Notes: generated by a model from the sequence alone, not told the origin. 64,000 bases of DNA from Ruminococcus sp. (GCA_030533265.1 JAUNJM010000002.1:1-64000); one strand, 5' to 3'; shown: positions 24,561 to 36,956, counted from the stretch's first letter. Made by a program: numbers and translations.

Positions 24561-26279
24561 TCAGAATCCGAGGATTGTTTTGAAATCATCAGCGATCTTA
24601 TCACGGAGTGCAGTTGCTTTTTCCTGAGTTTCACCAATAGTTGTATAATATGCCTTGATCTTAGGCTCTGTACCTGACGGACGGATAATAACACTTGCAC
24701 CGTCCTCCAGATCGAAAGCAAGAACATCAGACTTAGGCAATGTAATAACCGTCTTTTCACCTGTTGCCATGTCAACCTTTTCAGATGCAACATAGTCAGC
24801 AAATGATACAACCTTAAGTCCACCAATCTCCTTCGGAGTATCAGTTCTGAGCATTGACATAAGCTCTTTCATTCTCTGCATACCACTTGCACCTTCGCAA
24901 GTAAATGAGCTCTGTGAATGAACATAGTTGCCGTATGTCTGATACATTTTCTCTCTTGCCTGAAGAAGAGAAATTCCCTTTGTTCTGTAGAATGCAGCCA
25001 TTTCACAGATAAGCATTGATGCAACTACAGCATCCTTATCACGAACATAAGAACCGGCAAGGTAACCATAACTCTCCTCAAATCCGAATACATATCTGTC
25101 GTCCTCACCATCCTGCTCAAGGAAACCAATCTGCTCACCGATAAACTTGAATCCTGTCAGCACGTTTCTGAGTTCAACACCGTACTTTTCAGCCATAGCC
25201 TTAACAATATCAGTAGTAACGATAGTCTTTACACCAACAGGTCTTTCCGGCATTGTACCCATCTTGATTCTTTCTTCGCAGATATACTCAAACAGCAATG
25301 CTCCGACTTCGTTTCCTGAGAAGAGAACATAGTCACCGTCAGGAGATGGTACAGCAATACCAACACGGTCACAGTCAGGGTCAGTTGCAAGCAGAAGATC
25401 AGGCTTTACCTTTTCGCAAAGCTCAATACCCTTTGCAAGAGCTTCTTTTATCTCAGGGTTAGGGAATGGACAAGTCGGGAAGTTTCCATCAGGATTTTCC
25501 TGCTCAGGAACAACAGTAATTTCCTTGATTCCGATTCTCTTGAGAATTGCTCTTACGGGCTTGTTACCTGTACCATTAAGAGGAGTGTAAACTACTTTAA
25601 GACCACTGTCAGCAACGAGCTCAGTATGAACACCCTGCTCCTGAACCTTATCAAGATATGCCTCAATAACGTCCTCACCAATAAGCTCGATCTTACCTTC
25701 CTTAACGCCGTCATCAAAATTCATTATCTTAGCACCGTCAAACATAGGTACAGCATTGATCTTTCCGATAACTGTATTAGCAACGTCAAGAGTGATCTGA
25801 CAGCCGTCAGCACCATAAACCTTATAACCATTATATTTTGCAGGATTGTGTGACGCAGTAACAACGATACCTGCATTACAACCGAGCTTTCTTACTGCCC
25901 ATGAAAGCATAGGTGTAGGCATAAGCTCTGAGTAGATATAAACCTTTATACCGTTTGCTGCAAGAACAGATGCTGCTTCCTTAGCAAATACGTCCGACTT
26001 GATTCGTGAGTCATAAGCTATAGCAACAGAGCCGTTTTCAAAGGCACCATTAACATAGTCGGCAAGACCCTGTGTAGCACGTCTGATAGTATAGATATTA
26101 AGTCTGTAAGCACCAGCTCCGATAACACCTCTCAGACCACCTGTACCGAATTCGAGGTCACGATAGAATCTGTCAACAATAGCGTCCTCATCGCCTTCAA
26201 TAGATTTAAGCTCAGCCTGCAAATCGGGATCATCCACAGCCTTTTCGCACCAAAGTTTATAAAGTTCCATTTCTGTCAT
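24561..26279 (-). CDS. pgcA: Phosphoglucomutase/phosphomannomutase (phospho-sugar mutase)
   Basis: 572 residues, the long alpha-PGM type found in Firmicutes. Phosphoserine loop VTASHNPAKYNGYKVYG (about 140-156), metal loop TDPDCDRVG, sugar-specificity loop GFEESYGYL, and phosphate loop IRPSGTEPKIK near the C-terminus. It converts glucose-6-phosphate to glucose-1-phosphate for glycogen, UDP-glucose and wall sugars. Single-gene unit with GAGGTGA before the ATG. Confidence 0.92.
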   Translation of the reverse strand: MTEMELYKLWCEKAVDDPDLQAELKSIEGDEDAIVDRFYRDLEFGTGGLRGVIGAGAYRLNIYTIRRATQGLADYVNGAFENGSVAIAYDSRIKSDVFAKEAASVLAANGIKVYIYSELMPTPMLSWAVRKLGCNAGIVVTASHNPAKYNGYKVYGADGCQITLDVANTVIGKINAVPMFDGAKIMNFDDGVKEGKIELIGEDVIEAYLDKVQEQGVHTELVADSGLKVVYTPLNGTGNKPVRAILKRIGIKEITVVPEQENPDGNFPTCPFPNPEIKEALAKGIELCEKVKPDLLLATDPDCDRVGIAVPSPDGDYVLFSGNEVGALLFEYICEERIKMGTMPERPVGVKTIVTTDIVKAMAEKYGVELRNVLTGFKFIGEQIGFLEQDGEDDRYVFGFEESYGYLAGSYVRDKDAVVASMLICEMAAFYRTKGISLLQAREKMYQTYGNYVHSQSSFTCEGASGMQRMKELMSMLRTDTPKEIGGLKVVSFADYVASEKVDMATGEKTVITLPKSDVLAFDLEDGASVIIRPSGTEPKIKAYYTTIGETQEKATALRDKIADDFKTILGF

Positions 26280-26329
26280 TTACAATCACCTCAAATTTTA
26301 TTTTATAATTTGCCATAATACATAATCAT

Positions 26330-26357
26330 ATTATATCATAAAATATGAAAATATCAA
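26330..26357 (-). promoter_or_regulatory. Promoter of pgcA
   Basis: Minus strand TTGATA (26352-26357), 16 bp, TATAAT (26330-26335). Confidence 0.6.
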
Positions 26358-26463
26358 GGGAAAATATGAATTTTTTTCCGAAAATGTTTCTATTATCAAA
26401 TATTTTTCTGTTTTGCTACTGTCAACAATATGAATAAAGATAATATTTTCTTGTCTGTTCACA

Positions 26464-27990
26464 TTATTCCCAATACTTCCTGTCAAGGCTTCTGTACTGC
26501 ACAGCAAGGGTTATATGCTGTTTTCCGATCATTTCTGATCTGTCCATGTCAGCAACAGTTCTTGCCACTTTTAATATCTTGTCATAAGCTCTTGCCGAAA
26601 GTCCAAGACGCTCAAAAACATTTTTCAAAAGCTCTCTTGCATCGTCCGTCATAGGACAAACCTCGTTTATAATATCAGGGGTGATACCTGCATTGCACTT
26701 AACTGAACTTCCCTTGTAACGCATATTCTGTATGTCCCTTGCCTGCTGAACACGTTCTCTTATCACTGCTGAGGATTCCTCTTTCTGCGTTGACGAAAGA
26801 TGTGAAAATTCAACAGGTGCAACATCAACATTAAGGTCAAAACGATCAAGCATAGGTCCCGATATTTTAGAAAGATAACTTCTTATCTGTCTTTCGTTAC
26901 AAATGCACTTTCTTGCAGGGTGTCCATAATAACCACAAGGACACGGATTCATTGCAGCTATCAGCATGAATGAGCATGGATATGTAACCGAACCTGACGC
27001 TCTCGAAATAGTCACCTGCCTGTCCTCTAAAGGCTGACGCAGTATCTCAAGCGACTGCCTTGAAAACTCAGCAAGCTCGTCCAAAAACAACAGCCCGTTG
27101 TGCGATAAAGATATCTCTCCCGGTCTTGGAACAGATCCACCTCCTGAAAGACCTGCCGTAGAAACCGTGTGATGAGGTGATCTGAACGGTCTTTCAGTGA
27201 CAAGTGGATTTTTCTTGTTGAGAAGTCCTGCAACGGAGTATATATTTGTCGTTTCGATTGATTCCTCAAAAGTCATCTCAGGCAGTATAGATGGCATACG
27301 CTTTGCAAGCATCGACTTTCCCGAACCCGGTGCACCTATCATAAGAACATTGTGTCCACCGGCAGCCGCAATCTCAAGTGCTTTCTTAGCATTCGTCTGA
27401 CCCTTTACATCTGAAAAGTCAAGTGCCTCATGAACCTTTGAATTGTCAGAAACGTATCTTGTCTGCGGAGTAAGCTCAGGTCGTTTGGCAAAATGAAGAA
27501 GTAGCTCCGCTAAAGATCCGACTCCGTAAACGGTTATCTCCTCAACAACAGACGCTTCCTTAGCATTTGCAACAGGTACATAAATCTCCTTGAAACCCAT
27601 TTTCGCCGCAAGTATAGTCATCGGAAGAACACCATTTATTTCTCTTATCTCACCACCAAGAGATACCTCTCCGATGAAAACAGCGTTCTTCAGTTGTTCA
27701 TCACTGCAAAGTCCCATTACCCTCAACAACGCCGTTGCAATAGCAAGGTCATGCATTGAGCCTGTTTTCTTTTTGTCAGCCGGTGCAAGATTGACCGTAA
27801 CCCTGCTCATAGGAAAGTTTATCCCACTTGAACGCAGCGCCGACTGTATTCTCTGTCGGCTTTCCTTTACTGCTATATCAGCAAGTCCGACAATATCAAA
27901 ACTCTGTATACCCTTTGAAGCCTCTATTTCGGCACACACTGAAAAAGCATTCAATCCCGAAAGACCCATTGTATTAACTTCAGCAAACAT
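26464..27990 (-). CDS. yifB: YifB/ComM-family Mg-chelatase-like AAA+ ATPase
   Basis: 508 residues. An N-terminal Lon-protease-S5-like domain (about 20-170, with NLAPADKKKTGSMHDLAIA) is followed by an AAA+ module with Walker A GAPGSGKS (about 219) and the Mg-chelatase signature FRSPHHTVS. A zinc-like Cys cluster lies in NPCPCGYYGHPARKC, and the C-terminal lid domain contains LSARAYDKILKVARTIAD-like sequence. In naturally competent species ComM helps branch migration during transformation. Here its role is inferred only from family. It overlaps no neighbour; the hydrolase gene lies 15 bp upstream. Confidence 0.88.
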   Translation of the reverse strand: MFAEVNTMGLSGLNAFSVCAEIEASKGIQSFDIVGLADIAVKESRQRIQSALRSSGINFPMSRVTVNLAPADKKKTGSMHDLAIATALLRVMGLCSDEQLKNAVFIGEVSLGGEIREINGVLPMTILAAKMGFKEIYVPVANAKEASVVEEITVYGVGSLAELLLHFAKRPELTPQTRYVSDNSKVHEALDFSDVKGQTNAKKALEIAAAGGHNVLMIGAPGSGKSMLAKRMPSILPEMTFEESIETTNIYSVAGLLNKKNPLVTERPFRSPHHTVSTAGLSGGGSVPRPGEISLSHNGLLFLDELAEFSRQSLEILRQPLEDRQVTISRASGSVTYPCSFMLIAAMNPCPCGYYGHPARKCICNERQIRSYLSKISGPMLDRFDLNVDVAPVEFSHLSSTQKEESSAVIRERVQQARDIQNMRYKGSSVKCNAGITPDIINEVCPMTDDARELLKNVFERLGLSARAYDKILKVARTVADMDRSEMIGKQHITLAVQYRSLDRKYWE

Positions 27991-28005
27991 GTCAACACTC
28001 CTATA

Positions 28006-28956
28006 CTACACTTTTTTGTATTCACTTACACATTCATTGAGAAATTCAAGTACATCAGCATAAGTCTTTTCCTTTTCAAGCTCATTGAGTATCTCGTGAC
28101 GTGCATCGTGATAAAGCTTCATATCTACCTTACAGTCGTTTTCACAAAGCTTCTCATATACCTCTTCAACGCCCTTGCCATATTCACCAACAGGGTCAGC
28201 ATCGCCTGCAATAAGCAACGTCGGCAACGATTTATTATACGTTTCAAACCACTTATCGTTTGATACATACCAAAGCACCTTCATAAGATTTTCGAAACCG
28301 TTGAGTGTGAAAATATATGCACACTTATCATCATTGACATATTCTTCAACAACAGCCTTATCTCTCGTCAACCATGCATAACTACTGTCACTATCAGTTA
28401 TTTGCTTATTGTAAGCACCAAAAGCAATTTTATTTACTTTATTACTTCTGTGCTTGCTTCCGTAAACCTTTTTAAAACAATCTATTATTGTCAGCAGTGC
28501 AGGTATTCCTTTAATTTCACCACTTGTTCCACAGAATATCGCTCCGTCAAGTTCACGACTGTATCTTGTACAATATGCTCTCGACATAAAACTCCCCATA
28601 CTGTGACCAAACAGAAAATATGGGATGTCTGAATAGCCCTTTTTCATAAGCCTTGTCAGGTTGTGCATATCTTTCACAACACATTCCCAACCATTTTCCT
28701 CAGCAAAATAACCTAATTCACTGCTTTCTCTGACACTTCTTCCGTGTCCAAGATGATCATTGCCACACACAACATACCCATGCTTTACAAGAAAGTGAGC
28801 AAAATCCTCATAACGTCCGAAATACTCACACATTCCATGCGCAATCTGAACAACTCCCCTGACTGCTCCCAACGGCTGATAAACGCTGTATATAATATCA
28901 TGAATCCCATCTGAGCTCTTATATGATGACGTGTGTTTTGTACAGAACATATTCAA
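28006..28956 (-). CDS. Alpha/beta hydrolase, lysophospholipase/monoglyceride lipase type
   Basis: 316 residues. Early oxyanion-hole region VVQIAHGMCEYFGRY and NDHLGHGRS, nucleophile elbow LFGHSMGSF (Ser about 120), Asp in LLIAGDADPVGEYG and His in DARHEILNE complete the catalytic triad. No signal peptide, so probably cytosolic. This Hydrolase_4 family cleaves monoacylglycerols or lysophospholipids; the substrate is not known. It is probably co-transcribed with the yifB gene 15 bp downstream. GGAGG precedes the start. Confidence 0.85.
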   Translation of the reverse strand: MNMFCTKHTSSYKSSDGIHDIIYSVYQPLGAVRGVVQIAHGMCEYFGRYEDFAHFLVKHGYVVCGNDHLGHGRSVRESSELGYFAEENGWECVVKDMHNLTRLMKKGYSDIPYFLFGHSMGSFMSRAYCTRYSRELDGAIFCGTSGEIKGIPALLTIIDCFKKVYGSKHRSNKVNKIAFGAYNKQITDSDSSYAWLTRDKAVVEEYVNDDKCAYIFTLNGFENLMKVLWYVSNDKWFETYNKSLPTLLIAGDADPVGEYGKGVEEVYEKLCENDCKVDMKLYHDARHEILNELEKEKTYADVLEFLNECVSEYKKV

Positions 28957-29243
28957 ACCTCCGCTTTAAATTTGCAACCAAGTTGATATATAAATCCTTG
29001 CTTTTATGAAAAGCTGTTTTTTCACATTTATATCACAAAACATGGATTGCAATTTTATTTCATTATACCATTTTTTTCATTTTAAAGCAATACTAAGGCA
29101 CCTTTATTGCATTATGCCTGTTCACAAAAAAGTTACGAAATGCACACAGAATGGAAACAGCCAAACTTTTCATGTCAAAATTTGCGTTTTTTGTGCAAAA
29201 CGCCGTTTTTGCGGTATTGTGCAAAAAAGTGCTCTCTTTTTTA
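28957..29243. other. Intergenic region between the divergent hydrolase gene and rpoB
   Basis: AT-rich, holding the upstream regions of two divergent genes. No rplJ/rplL, no L10 leader structure and no tRNA is visible where they usually precede rpoB. Confidence 0.6.
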
Positions 29244-29272
29244 TTGACAACAGTTGCTTATTATAATATAAT
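29244..29272 (+). promoter_or_regulatory. Consensus promoter of rpoBC
   Basis: TTGACA (29244-29249), 17 bp, TATAAT (29267-29272), with further overlapping TATAAT hexamers at 29262 and 29275. The leader to the ATG is about 155 bases and contains a small CCTG/CAGG hairpin at about 29371-29397. Confidence 0.8.
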
Positions 29273-29435
29273 AGTATAATGTATCATAATGGACATTTTA
29301 TCCTGTTTTTGTGCTTAAAAATCACTGAATTGTGATAATGTTCATGAAAATTTAATAGTTTATGTTGTAAAACATCCTGCCATCTGACAGGTGTTTGACA
29401 ATAGTTTACAGTTTAATTAAGGAGTGATTAAGCCT

Positions 29436-32400
29436 ATGGTGAATGTCAAGGACGTCAAACTTGGTAAAAATACTCGAAAAAGTTTTGCTAAGATCAACGA
29501 AGTCTTGGAAATGCCTAATCTTATCGAAGTTCAGAAAAACTCTTATCAGTGGTTCTGGGACGAGGGACTCAAAGAGGTATTGAGGGATATTTCCACTATT
29601 ACCGACTATAACGGCAATCTGGAGCTCAACTTTATTGATTACCGTTTCAATGAAGAACCTAAATACTCGGTAGCAGAATGTAAAGAACGTGATGTTACTT
29701 ATGCAAGACCACTGCGCATAACTGCAAGACTTAATAATACCGAAACAGGCGAGATAAAAGAATCCGAAGTTTTCATGGGAGAGTTCCCTCTCATGACAGA
29801 CAGTGGTACATTTGTCATCAACGGTGCTGAGCGTGTTATCGTATCACAGCTCGTTCGTTCACCTGGTGTTTACTATGCTTTTGACAAGGATAAAACAGGT
29901 AAGGATCTTTTTAAGTCTACTGTCATCCCAAACAGAGGTGCATGGCTTGAATATGAGATGGATTCTAATGATGTCGTTTATGTAAGAATCGACAAGAACA
30001 GAAAAATCCCTCTTACAACATTTATCCGTGCTATCGGTCTTGGTACTGATGACGAGATCAAGGAAGTTTTCGGTCCTGATGAACGTATCAACCAGACTAT
30101 ACTCCAGAAAGACCAGACTGCTAACCGTGAAGAAGCTCTTCTTGAAGTTTACAGAAAGCTCCGTCCCGGTGAGCCTCCAACAGTAGACAGTGCTGTTACT
30201 CATCTTAACAATCTGTTCTTTGACGCAAGAAGATATGATCTTTCAAGATTCGGAAGATATAAATATAATAAAAAGCTTGGTGTAGGTTCAAGACTTTCAG
30301 GTCATGTACTTTCACGTCCTGTAGTAAATCCACTTACAGGTGAAATCATGGCTGATGCAGGCGACTTTATAAGCTTTGATAAGGCTATGGAGATCGAAAA
30401 CGCAGGTGTTACTGAGGTTTTCGTTAACGTAGAAGTCAAGGAATTTGTAACTTCTGCCGTTACAGGCGAAACAACAACTAAGCTTGAAGAATGTGAAGTA
30501 AAGATCATCGGTAACGGTATGGTTGATATTGCAAACTTTGTTGATTTTGATGCAACAGAGCTTGGTATCAATGAAAAGGTATCGTTCAGCATCCTCAAGG
30601 AAATACTCGAAGAATCCGAGTCTGAGGACGAGCTTAAAACAAATATAAAAGCAAAAGCTGATGAGCTTGTTCCAAAGCACATCACCATTGATGATATTAT
30701 CGCAACAATTTCATACTTCCTTAACCTCTGTGAAGGTGTAGGTACTGTTGACGACATCGACCACCTCGGAAACAGAAGAATCCGTTCAGTAGGCGAGCTT
30801 CTCCAGAACCAGTTCAGAATAGGTTTCACAAGAATGGAAAGAGTTATCCGTGAAAGAATGAACATTCAGTCACAGGATATTGAAGTTATCACTCCTGAAG
30901 TTCTTATCAATACACGTCCTATCACAGCAGCAATCAAGGAGTTCTTTGGTTCTTCACCACTTTCACAGTTCATGGACCAGAACAACCCTCTTGCTGAGCT
31001 GACTCATAAAAGACGTCTTTCAGCTCTCGGACCTGGTGGTCTTTCAAGAGACCGTGCAGGATTTGAGGTCCGTGACGTACACTATTCACACTATGGTAGA
31101 ATGTGTCCTATCGAAACTCCTGAAGGTCCTAACATCGGACTTATCTCATATCTTGCTTCATTTGCAAGAATCAATGAGTATGGCTTTATAGAAGCTCCTT
31201 ATCTTAAGGTAAATAAGGAAACAGGTGTTGTTACTGATGAAGTAGTTTATATGACTGCTGACGTTGAAGATAACTACATGGTAGCTCAGGCTAATGAACC
31301 TCTTACTGAGGATCATAAGTTTGCAAGAGCTAAAGTAAACGGTAGATACAGAGATCAGATCCTTGAAATCGAAAGGGAAAAGATCGACTATATGGACGTT
31401 TCTCCTAAGATGGTAGTTTCTGTTGCTACCGCTTGTATCCCGTTCCTTGAAAATGATGACGCTAACCGTGCTCTCATGGGTTCAAACATGCAGAGACAGG
31501 CTGTTCCTCTTCTCAAAACAGAATCACCAATCGTTGGTACAGGTATGGAATATAAGGCTTGTGTTGACTCAGGTGTTGCTGTTGTTTCAAAGAATCCTGG
31601 TGTTGTTGAGTATGTTGACGCTGACAAGGTTGTTATAAGAGAAGATGACGGAAATCTTCGTACCTATGAGCTCACAAAGTTCAAGCGTTCAAACGCAGGT
31701 ACTTGTACAAACCAACGCCCTATTGTTGAAAAGGGCGAAAGAATTGAAGCTCATCAGGTAATCGGTGACGGTCCTGCTACTTCAAACGGCGAGCTTTCAC
31801 TCGGTAAGAACGCTCTTATCGGATTCATGACCTGGGAAGGTTATAACTACGAGGACGCTGTTCTTCTTAACGAAAACCTCGTTAAACAGGATAAATATAC
31901 TTCAATCCACATTGAAGAATACGAAATTGAATCCCGTGAAACAAAACTCGGACCTGAGGAAATTACAAGAGATCTTCCAAACGTTGGTGAGGACGCTCTT
32001 AAAGACCTCGATGAAAACGGTATCATCCGTATCGGTGCCGAAGTTCGTTCAGGCGATATTCTCGTTGGTAAGGTTACACCTAAGGGTGAAACTGAACTGA
32101 CTGCTGAAGAAAGACTTCTCCGTGCTATTTTCGGTGAAAAAGCAAGAGAAGTAAGAGATAACTCTCTTAAAGTTCCTCACGGTGAATCAGGTATCGTTAT
32201 TGACGTTAAGGTATTTACTCGTGAAAACTGCAAAGAACTTTCTCCTGGTGTAAATATGCTCGTAAGATGCTATATCGCTCAGAAGAGAAAGATCTCTGTC
32301 GGAGATAAGATGGCCGGTCGTCATGGTAACAAGGGTGTAGTTTCAAGAATTCTCCCACAGGAAGATATGCCATTCCTCGAAGATGGTACTCCACTTGATA

Positions 32401-33278
32401 TCGTTCTTAACCCACTCGGTGTACCTTCTCGTATGAACATCGGTCAGGTTCTCGAAGTCCATCTTGGTATGGCTGCAAAGGCTCTCGGCTGGAAGATAAT
32501 GACTCCGGTATTTGACGGTGCTCACGAAGAAGATATCCGTGAATGTTTCAAGGCTGCTAATGAAATGCACCTCAAACATAAAGACGATGAATTTACTATC
32601 CATACAATGGACGAGGTTATAAATTCAAAGGCTCTCAGCATGAGCGAAGACGGTAAGTTTACAGTTTATGACGGAAGAACCGGTGAAAAGTTCGATAACA
32701 AGGTAACAGTCGGATATATGTATTACCTCAAACTCCACCACCTCGTTGATGATAAGATCCACGCTCGTTCAGTAGGACCTTACTCACTTGTAACTCAGCA
32801 GCCACTCGGTGGTAAGGCTCAGTTCGGTGGTCAGAGATTCGGTGAAATGGAAGTTTGGGCACTTGAAGCTTACGGTGCTGCTTACACATTGCAGGAAATC
32901 CTCACAGTCAAGTCAGACGATACTGTCGGACGTGTCAAGACTTATGAGGCTATCGTTAAAGGACAGAACGTTCCTAATCCTGGTATTCCGGAAGCATTCA
33001 AGGTTCTCGTTAAGGAGCTCCAGTCACTCGCACTTGATGTTAAGGTTCTTAATATTAATAATGAAGAAATCGACCTCAAGCAAAATTTTGACGATGATGA
33101 CGATTTTGTACCACAGGCAACTGTTGATGCAAATATGGATCTCAGCGTTGACAGCGGTGACCTCAATGAAGGTTTCCTCGCTGAAGATGAGGACGGTATC
33201 TCAGAGCTTGAACTCGATGAAGATGAGGGATTCTCTGATGACTTTGATGACTCTGACTTCTTTAGTGATGATGAATAA
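29436..33278 (+). CDS. rpoB: RNA polymerase beta subunit
   Basis: 1280 residues from the ATG at 29436 (AAGGAG 11 bases upstream); a GTG at 29424 overlaps that ribosome site and is rejected. The rifampicin region reads [20 protein letters not shown], the sensitive form at the usual resistance positions. [10 protein letters not shown] and [20 protein letters not shown] are the conserved active-centre and C-terminal motifs. The last 45 or so residues form an extra acidic tail rich in Asp and Glu. It runs opposite to nearly all nearby genes. Confidence 0.98.
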   Translation: MVNVKDVKLGKNTRKSFAKINEVLEMPNLIEVQKNSYQWFWDEGLKEVLRDISTITDYNGNLELNFIDYRFNEEPKYSVAECKERDVTYARPLRITARLNNTETGEIKESEVFMGEFPLMTDSGTFVINGAERVIVSQLVRSPGVYYAFDKDKTGKDLFKSTVIPNRGAWLEYEMDSNDVVYVRIDKNRKIPLTTFIRAIGLGTDDEIKEVFGPDERINQTILQKDQTANREEALLEVYRKLRPGEPPTVDSAVTHLNNLFFDARRYDLSRFGRYKYNKKLGVGSRLSGHVLSRPVVNPLTGEIMADAGDFISFDKAMEIENAGVTEVFVNVEVKEFVTSAVTGETTTKLEECEVKIIGNGMVDIANFVDFDATELGINEKVSFSILKEILEESESEDELKTNIKAKADELVPKHITIDDIIATISYFLNLCEGVGTVDDIDHLGNRRIRSVGELLQNQFRIGFTRMERVIRERMNIQSQDIEVITPEVLINTRPITAAIKEFFGSSPLSQFMDQNNPLAELTHKRRLSALGPGGLSRDRAGFEVRDVHYSHYGRMCPIETPEGPNIGLISYLASFARINEYGFIEAPYLKVNKETGVVTDEVVYMTADVEDNYMVAQANEPLTEDHKFARAKVNGRYRDQILEIEREKIDYMDVSPKMVVSVATACIPFLENDDANRALMGSNMQRQAVPLLKTESPIVGTGMEYKACVDSGVAVVSKNPGVVEYVDADKVVIREDDGNLRTYELTKFKRSNAGTCTNQRPIVEKGERIEAHQVIGDGPATSNGELSLGKNALIGFMTWEGYNYEDAVLLNENLVKQDKYTSIHIEEYEIESRETKLGPEEITRDLPNVGEDALKDLDENGIIRIGAEVRSGDILVGKVTPKGETELTAEERLLRAIFGEKAREVRDNSLKVPHGESGIVIDVKVFTRENCKELSPGVNMLVRCYIAQKRKISVGDKMAGRHGNKGVVSRILPQEDMPFLEDGTPLDIVLNPLGVPSRMNIGQVLEVHLGMAAKALGWKIMTPVFDGAHEEDIRECFKAANEMHLKHKDDEFTIHTMDEVINSKALSMSEDGKFTVYDGRTGEKFDNKVTVGYMYYLKLHHLVDDKIHARSVGPYSLVTQQPLGGKAQFGGQRFGEMEVWALEAYGAAYTLQEILTVKSDDTVGRVKTYEAIVKGQNVPNPGIPEAFKVLVKELQSLALDVKVLNINNEEIDLKQNFDDDDDFVPQATVDANMDLSVDSGDLNEGFLAEDEDGISELELDEDEGFSDDFDDSDFFSDDE

Positions 33279-33401
33279 TTAATAATGCTGTGATGAGCAG
33301 GTCAAAACTTGCACCTGCTTGTCAAGGCATTTTCCGATACCTGTTTCAAGGCAAATGCTTTGGAGCACGTCATAAATTTAGATAAGGAATGGTGATTTTG
33401 A

Positions 33402-36400
33402 TTGGAATTTAACGTATTTGAATCAATAAAAATCGGACTTGCATCACCTGAAAAGATCAGAGAATGGTCTTATGGTGTTGTTGACAGACCGGAAACGATA
33501 AATTACCGTACACAAAAGCCTGAAAAAGACGGTCTCTTTTGCGAAAAAATCTTTGGACCTACAAAGGACTGGGAATGTCACTGTGGAAAGTATAAAAAGA
33601 TCCGTTTCAAGGGCAAAGTCTGCGAACGTTGCGGAGTTGAAGTAACTCGTGCAAAGGTTCGTCGTGAAAGAATGGGACACATTGAACTTGCTGCTCCTGT
33701 TTCACACATCTGGTACTTTAAGGGTACTCCTTCAAGAATCGGTCAGATGCTTGAAGTTTCTCAGAAAAGACTCGAAGAAGTTCTCTATTTCACTAAGTAT
33801 ATCGTAATTGATCCTGGTAATACAGCACTTACAAAGTGCGAGATCCTTTCAGAAAAGGATTATACTGAAATGCGTGAAAAGTATGAGGACGAATTCAGAG
33901 CTGGTATGGGTGCTGAAGCTATCAAGGAACTTCTCCAGGAAATCGACCTCGATAAGCTTTCAAATGAACTCAAGGCTGAGCTTAAAGACCTCCCTACCGG
34001 TCAGAAAAGAATAAAGCTCCTCAAAAGACTTGAAATCGTTGAGGCATTCAGACTCTCAGGTAACAGACCTGAATGGATGATTATGGACGTTGTTCCTGTT
34101 ATCCCACCTGAGCTCAGACCTATGGTTATGCTCGATGGTGGCAGATATGCAACATCAGACCTCAATGACCTCTACAGACGTGTTATCAACAGAAATAACC
34201 GTCTTAAAAAGATGCTTGAACTTGAAGCTCCTGATATTATCGTAAGAAACGAAAAGAGAATGCTTCAGGAAGCTGTTGACGCTCTTATTGATAACGGTCG
34301 TCACGGCAGGCCTGTAACAGGACCAAACAATCGTCCGTTCAAGTCACTCTCTGATATGCTCAAGGGTAAACAGGGACGTTTCCGTCAGAACCTTCTCGGT
34401 AAGCGTGTTGACTATTCAGGACGTTCTGTTATCGTTGTCGGCCCAGAGCTTAAAATGTATCAGTGCGGTCTTCCAAAGGAAATGGCTCTTGAACTGTTTA
34501 AGCCTTTCGTTATGAAAAGACTCGTTGACACAAATCCATCTATTAACATTAAATCAGCAAGAAAAATGGTTGACCGTGCTAAGCCTGAGGTATGGGACGC
34601 ACTCGAAAATGTCATTCAGGGACACCCTGTAATGCTCAACCGTGCTCCTACACTTCACAGACTCGGTATCCAGGCATTTGAACCTGTACTCGTTGAGGGT
34701 CGTGCTATCAAGCTTCACCCACTGGTTTGTACTGCGTTCAACGCTGACTTTGACGGTGACCAGATGGCTGTTCACCTCCCTATTTCTGCAGAGGCTCAGG
34801 CTGAGGCAAGATTCCTCATGCTTGCTGCTAACAACCTGCTCAAGCCTTCAGATGGTCGTCCTGTTGCAGTTCCTTCACAGGATATGCTCCTCGGTTCATA
34901 CTATCTGACACTCCAGAAGCCTGGCGAAAAGGGTGAAGGCAAGGTGTTCCGTGACGTGAACGAGGCTTTGCTAGCTTATGATAACGGTGACGTTTCACTT
35001 CACGCTGCAATCAAGGTAAAGATTACAAAGCAGATCGGTGACAGACAGGTTTCAAAGATCATTGATGCTACTGTTGGTCGTCTTATCTTCAATGAAAACA
35101 TTCCTCAGGATCTCGGATATGTTGACAGAACAAACTCTGACAAGCAGTTTGACCTCGAAATCTCTTTCCTCGTAAAGAAAGGTCAGATGTCAGATCTTAT
35201 TGACAGATGTATCCAGCGTCATGGTACTGCTTCAACTTCAGAAGTTCTCGACAAGATCAAAGCTCTTGGTTATAAATATTCAACAAAGGCTGCTATCACT
35301 GTTGCTGTATGCGATGCTGAAATCCCAGCTGAAAAGAAAGATATTCTCGCTAATGCTGATGCTGCTGTTGACGTTGTTGACAGACAGTATAAGAGAGGTT
35401 ATATTTCAAGAGAAGAAAAATCAAAGAAGTTTATCGAAATCTGGAACAAAGCTACTGATGAAGTTACAGATGCTCTGAAAAAGAGCCTTGACCCATACAA
35501 CCCAATCAATATGATGGCTGATTCAGGTGCCCGTGGTAGTATCAGCCAGATCCGTCAGCTCGCTGGTATGCGTGGACTTATCGCTAACACGTCAGGTTCA
35601 ACTATTGAGATGCCTATTCGTGCTAACTACCGTGAAGGTCTTAACATTCTCGAATACTTCATTTCATCCCGTGGTGCTCGTAAGGGTCTTGCCGATACAG
35701 CTTTGCGTACTGCTGACTCAGGTTACCTCACAAGACGTCTTGTTGACGTTTCACAGGACGTTATCATTCGTGAAGATGACTGTGGCTCTGATGAGGGTAT
35801 TGACGTATTTGAAATCAGAAGTGGTCGTGAAAAGATCGAGTCACTCAACGAAAGACTTATAGGTCGTTACCTCGTTGAAGACCTCAAGGATCCTAATACA
35901 GGTGATGTTGCAATTTCTCACGACAAGCTTATGAACGAAAGCGATGCTCAGAGAGTCGTTGAAATTCTTGAAGCTACAGGCAAGGACAGAATTGCTATCC
36001 GTTCAGTTCTCAGATGTCATGCTAAGCATGGTGTTTGTGCTAAGTGTTACGGCGCTAACCTTGCAAACGGCAACGTTGTTCAGGTTGGTGAAGCTGTTGG
36101 TGTTATTTCAGCTCAGTCTATCGGTGAGCCTGGTACACAGCTTACAATGAGAACGTTCCATACAGGTGGTATCGCATCTGCAGAAGATATTACTCAGGGT
36201 CTTCCTCGTGTTGAAGAACTCTTTGAAATCAGACGTCCAAAGGGTGCTGCTATTGTCGCAAGAATTGATGGTGTTGTTCGTATTGAGGAAGTCAAGAAGA
36301 ATAAGCAGGTAATTATTACTAAGGAAGATCTTAACGATCCTGAGCAAGAAAGTTACACAATTCCATACGGATACAAGCTCAGAGTTCGTGATGGAGATAC

Positions 36401-36956
36401 TGTCAAAGCAGGTGACCTGCTCACTGAAGGTTCCATCTACCCTGCTGATATACTTGCTGTTAGCGGTGCTCAGGCTGTTCAGAACTATATCATCACAGAA
36501 GTTCAGAAGGTTTACCGTTTACAGGGTGTTGATATTAACGACAAGCATATCGAAGTTATCGTTCGTCAAATGATGAGAAAAGTCAAGGTTGAAGATTCAG
36601 GCAGCAGTTATCTGCTTCCTGGTGCACTTGTTGACAGAAACGAAGTTGCTGCTATCAATGAGGAAATCCAGAAAGAAATTGATGCAGGTGACATCAACGC
36701 TAAGCTTGTTACTACTATTCCTGTACTTCAGGGTATTACAAAGGCTTCTTCCTACTCAGACAGCTTCCTGTCTGCTGCATCATTCCAGGAAACTACAAAG
36801 GCTCTTACTGATGCTGCTATCAAGGGCAAATCCGACAAGCTTCTCGGACTCAAGGAAAACGTTATTATCGGTAAGCTTATCCCTGCCGGAACAGGTATGG
36901 ACGTTTACAACAACGTACAGATCGTCAAGAACGAAACTGTTACACAGAACGTATAA
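33402..36956 (+). CDS. rpoC: RNA polymerase beta-prime subunit
   Basis: 1184 residues. The start is TTG at 33402 with GGTGA seven bases upstream; the reading begins at the conserved [17 protein letters not shown]. Zinc site 1 is CHCGKYKK plus CERCGVEV; the magnesium loop is [12 protein letters not shown]; zinc site 2 lies around [13 protein letters not shown]. It completes the enzyme core with RpoB, 123 bp upstream, in a two-gene operon. The spacer carries a small AGCAGGT/ACCTGCT hairpin (33296-33319). Heavy use of CTC, ATC and CGT codons marks high expression. Confidence 0.98.
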   Translation: MEFNVFESIKIGLASPEKIREWSYGVVDRPETINYRTQKPEKDGLFCEKIFGPTKDWECHCGKYKKIRFKGKVCERCGVEVTRAKVRRERMGHIELAAPVSHIWYFKGTPSRIGQMLEVSQKRLEEVLYFTKYIVIDPGNTALTKCEILSEKDYTEMREKYEDEFRAGMGAEAIKELLQEIDLDKLSNELKAELKDLPTGQKRIKLLKRLEIVEAFRLSGNRPEWMIMDVVPVIPPELRPMVMLDGGRYATSDLNDLYRRVINRNNRLKKMLELEAPDIIVRNEKRMLQEAVDALIDNGRHGRPVTGPNNRPFKSLSDMLKGKQGRFRQNLLGKRVDYSGRSVIVVGPELKMYQCGLPKEMALELFKPFVMKRLVDTNPSINIKSARKMVDRAKPEVWDALENVIQGHPVMLNRAPTLHRLGIQAFEPVLVEGRAIKLHPLVCTAFNADFDGDQMAVHLPISAEAQAEARFLMLAANNLLKPSDGRPVAVPSQDMLLGSYYLTLQKPGEKGEGKVFRDVNEALLAYDNGDVSLHAAIKVKITKQIGDRQVSKIIDATVGRLIFNENIPQDLGYVDRTNSDKQFDLEISFLVKKGQMSDLIDRCIQRHGTASTSEVLDKIKALGYKYSTKAAITVAVCDAEIPAEKKDILANADAAVDVVDRQYKRGYISREEKSKKFIEIWNKATDEVTDALKKSLDPYNPINMMADSGARGSISQIRQLAGMRGLIANTSGSTIEMPIRANYREGLNILEYFISSRGARKGLADTALRTADSGYLTRRLVDVSQDVIIREDDCGSDEGIDVFEIRSGREKIESLNERLIGRYLVEDLKDPNTGDVAISHDKLMNESDAQRVVEILEATGKDRIAIRSVLRCHAKHGVCAKCYGANLANGNVVQVGEAVGVISAQSIGEPGTQLTMRTFHTGGIASAEDITQGLPRVEELFEIRRPKGAAIVARIDGVVRIEEVKKNKQVIITKEDLNDPEQESYTIPYGYKLRVRDGDTVKAGDLLTEGSIYPADILAVSGAQAVQNYIITEVQKVYRLQGVDINDKHIEVIVRQMMRKVKVEDSGSSYLLPGALVDRNEVAAINEEIQKEIDAGDINAKLVTTIPVLQGITKASSYSDSFLSAASFQETTKALTDAAIKGKSDKLLGLKENVIIGKLIPAGTGMDVYNNVQIVKNETVTQNV

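Noticed and set aside
29424..29435. GTG start of rpoB at 29424
   Set aside because: The codon overlaps the AAGGAG ribosome site that serves the ATG at 29436.
32809..33282. 157-codon plus-strand frame inside rpoB
   Set aside because: It is an alternative frame of the conserved rpoB C-terminus; rpoB motifs leave no doubt which frame is coding.
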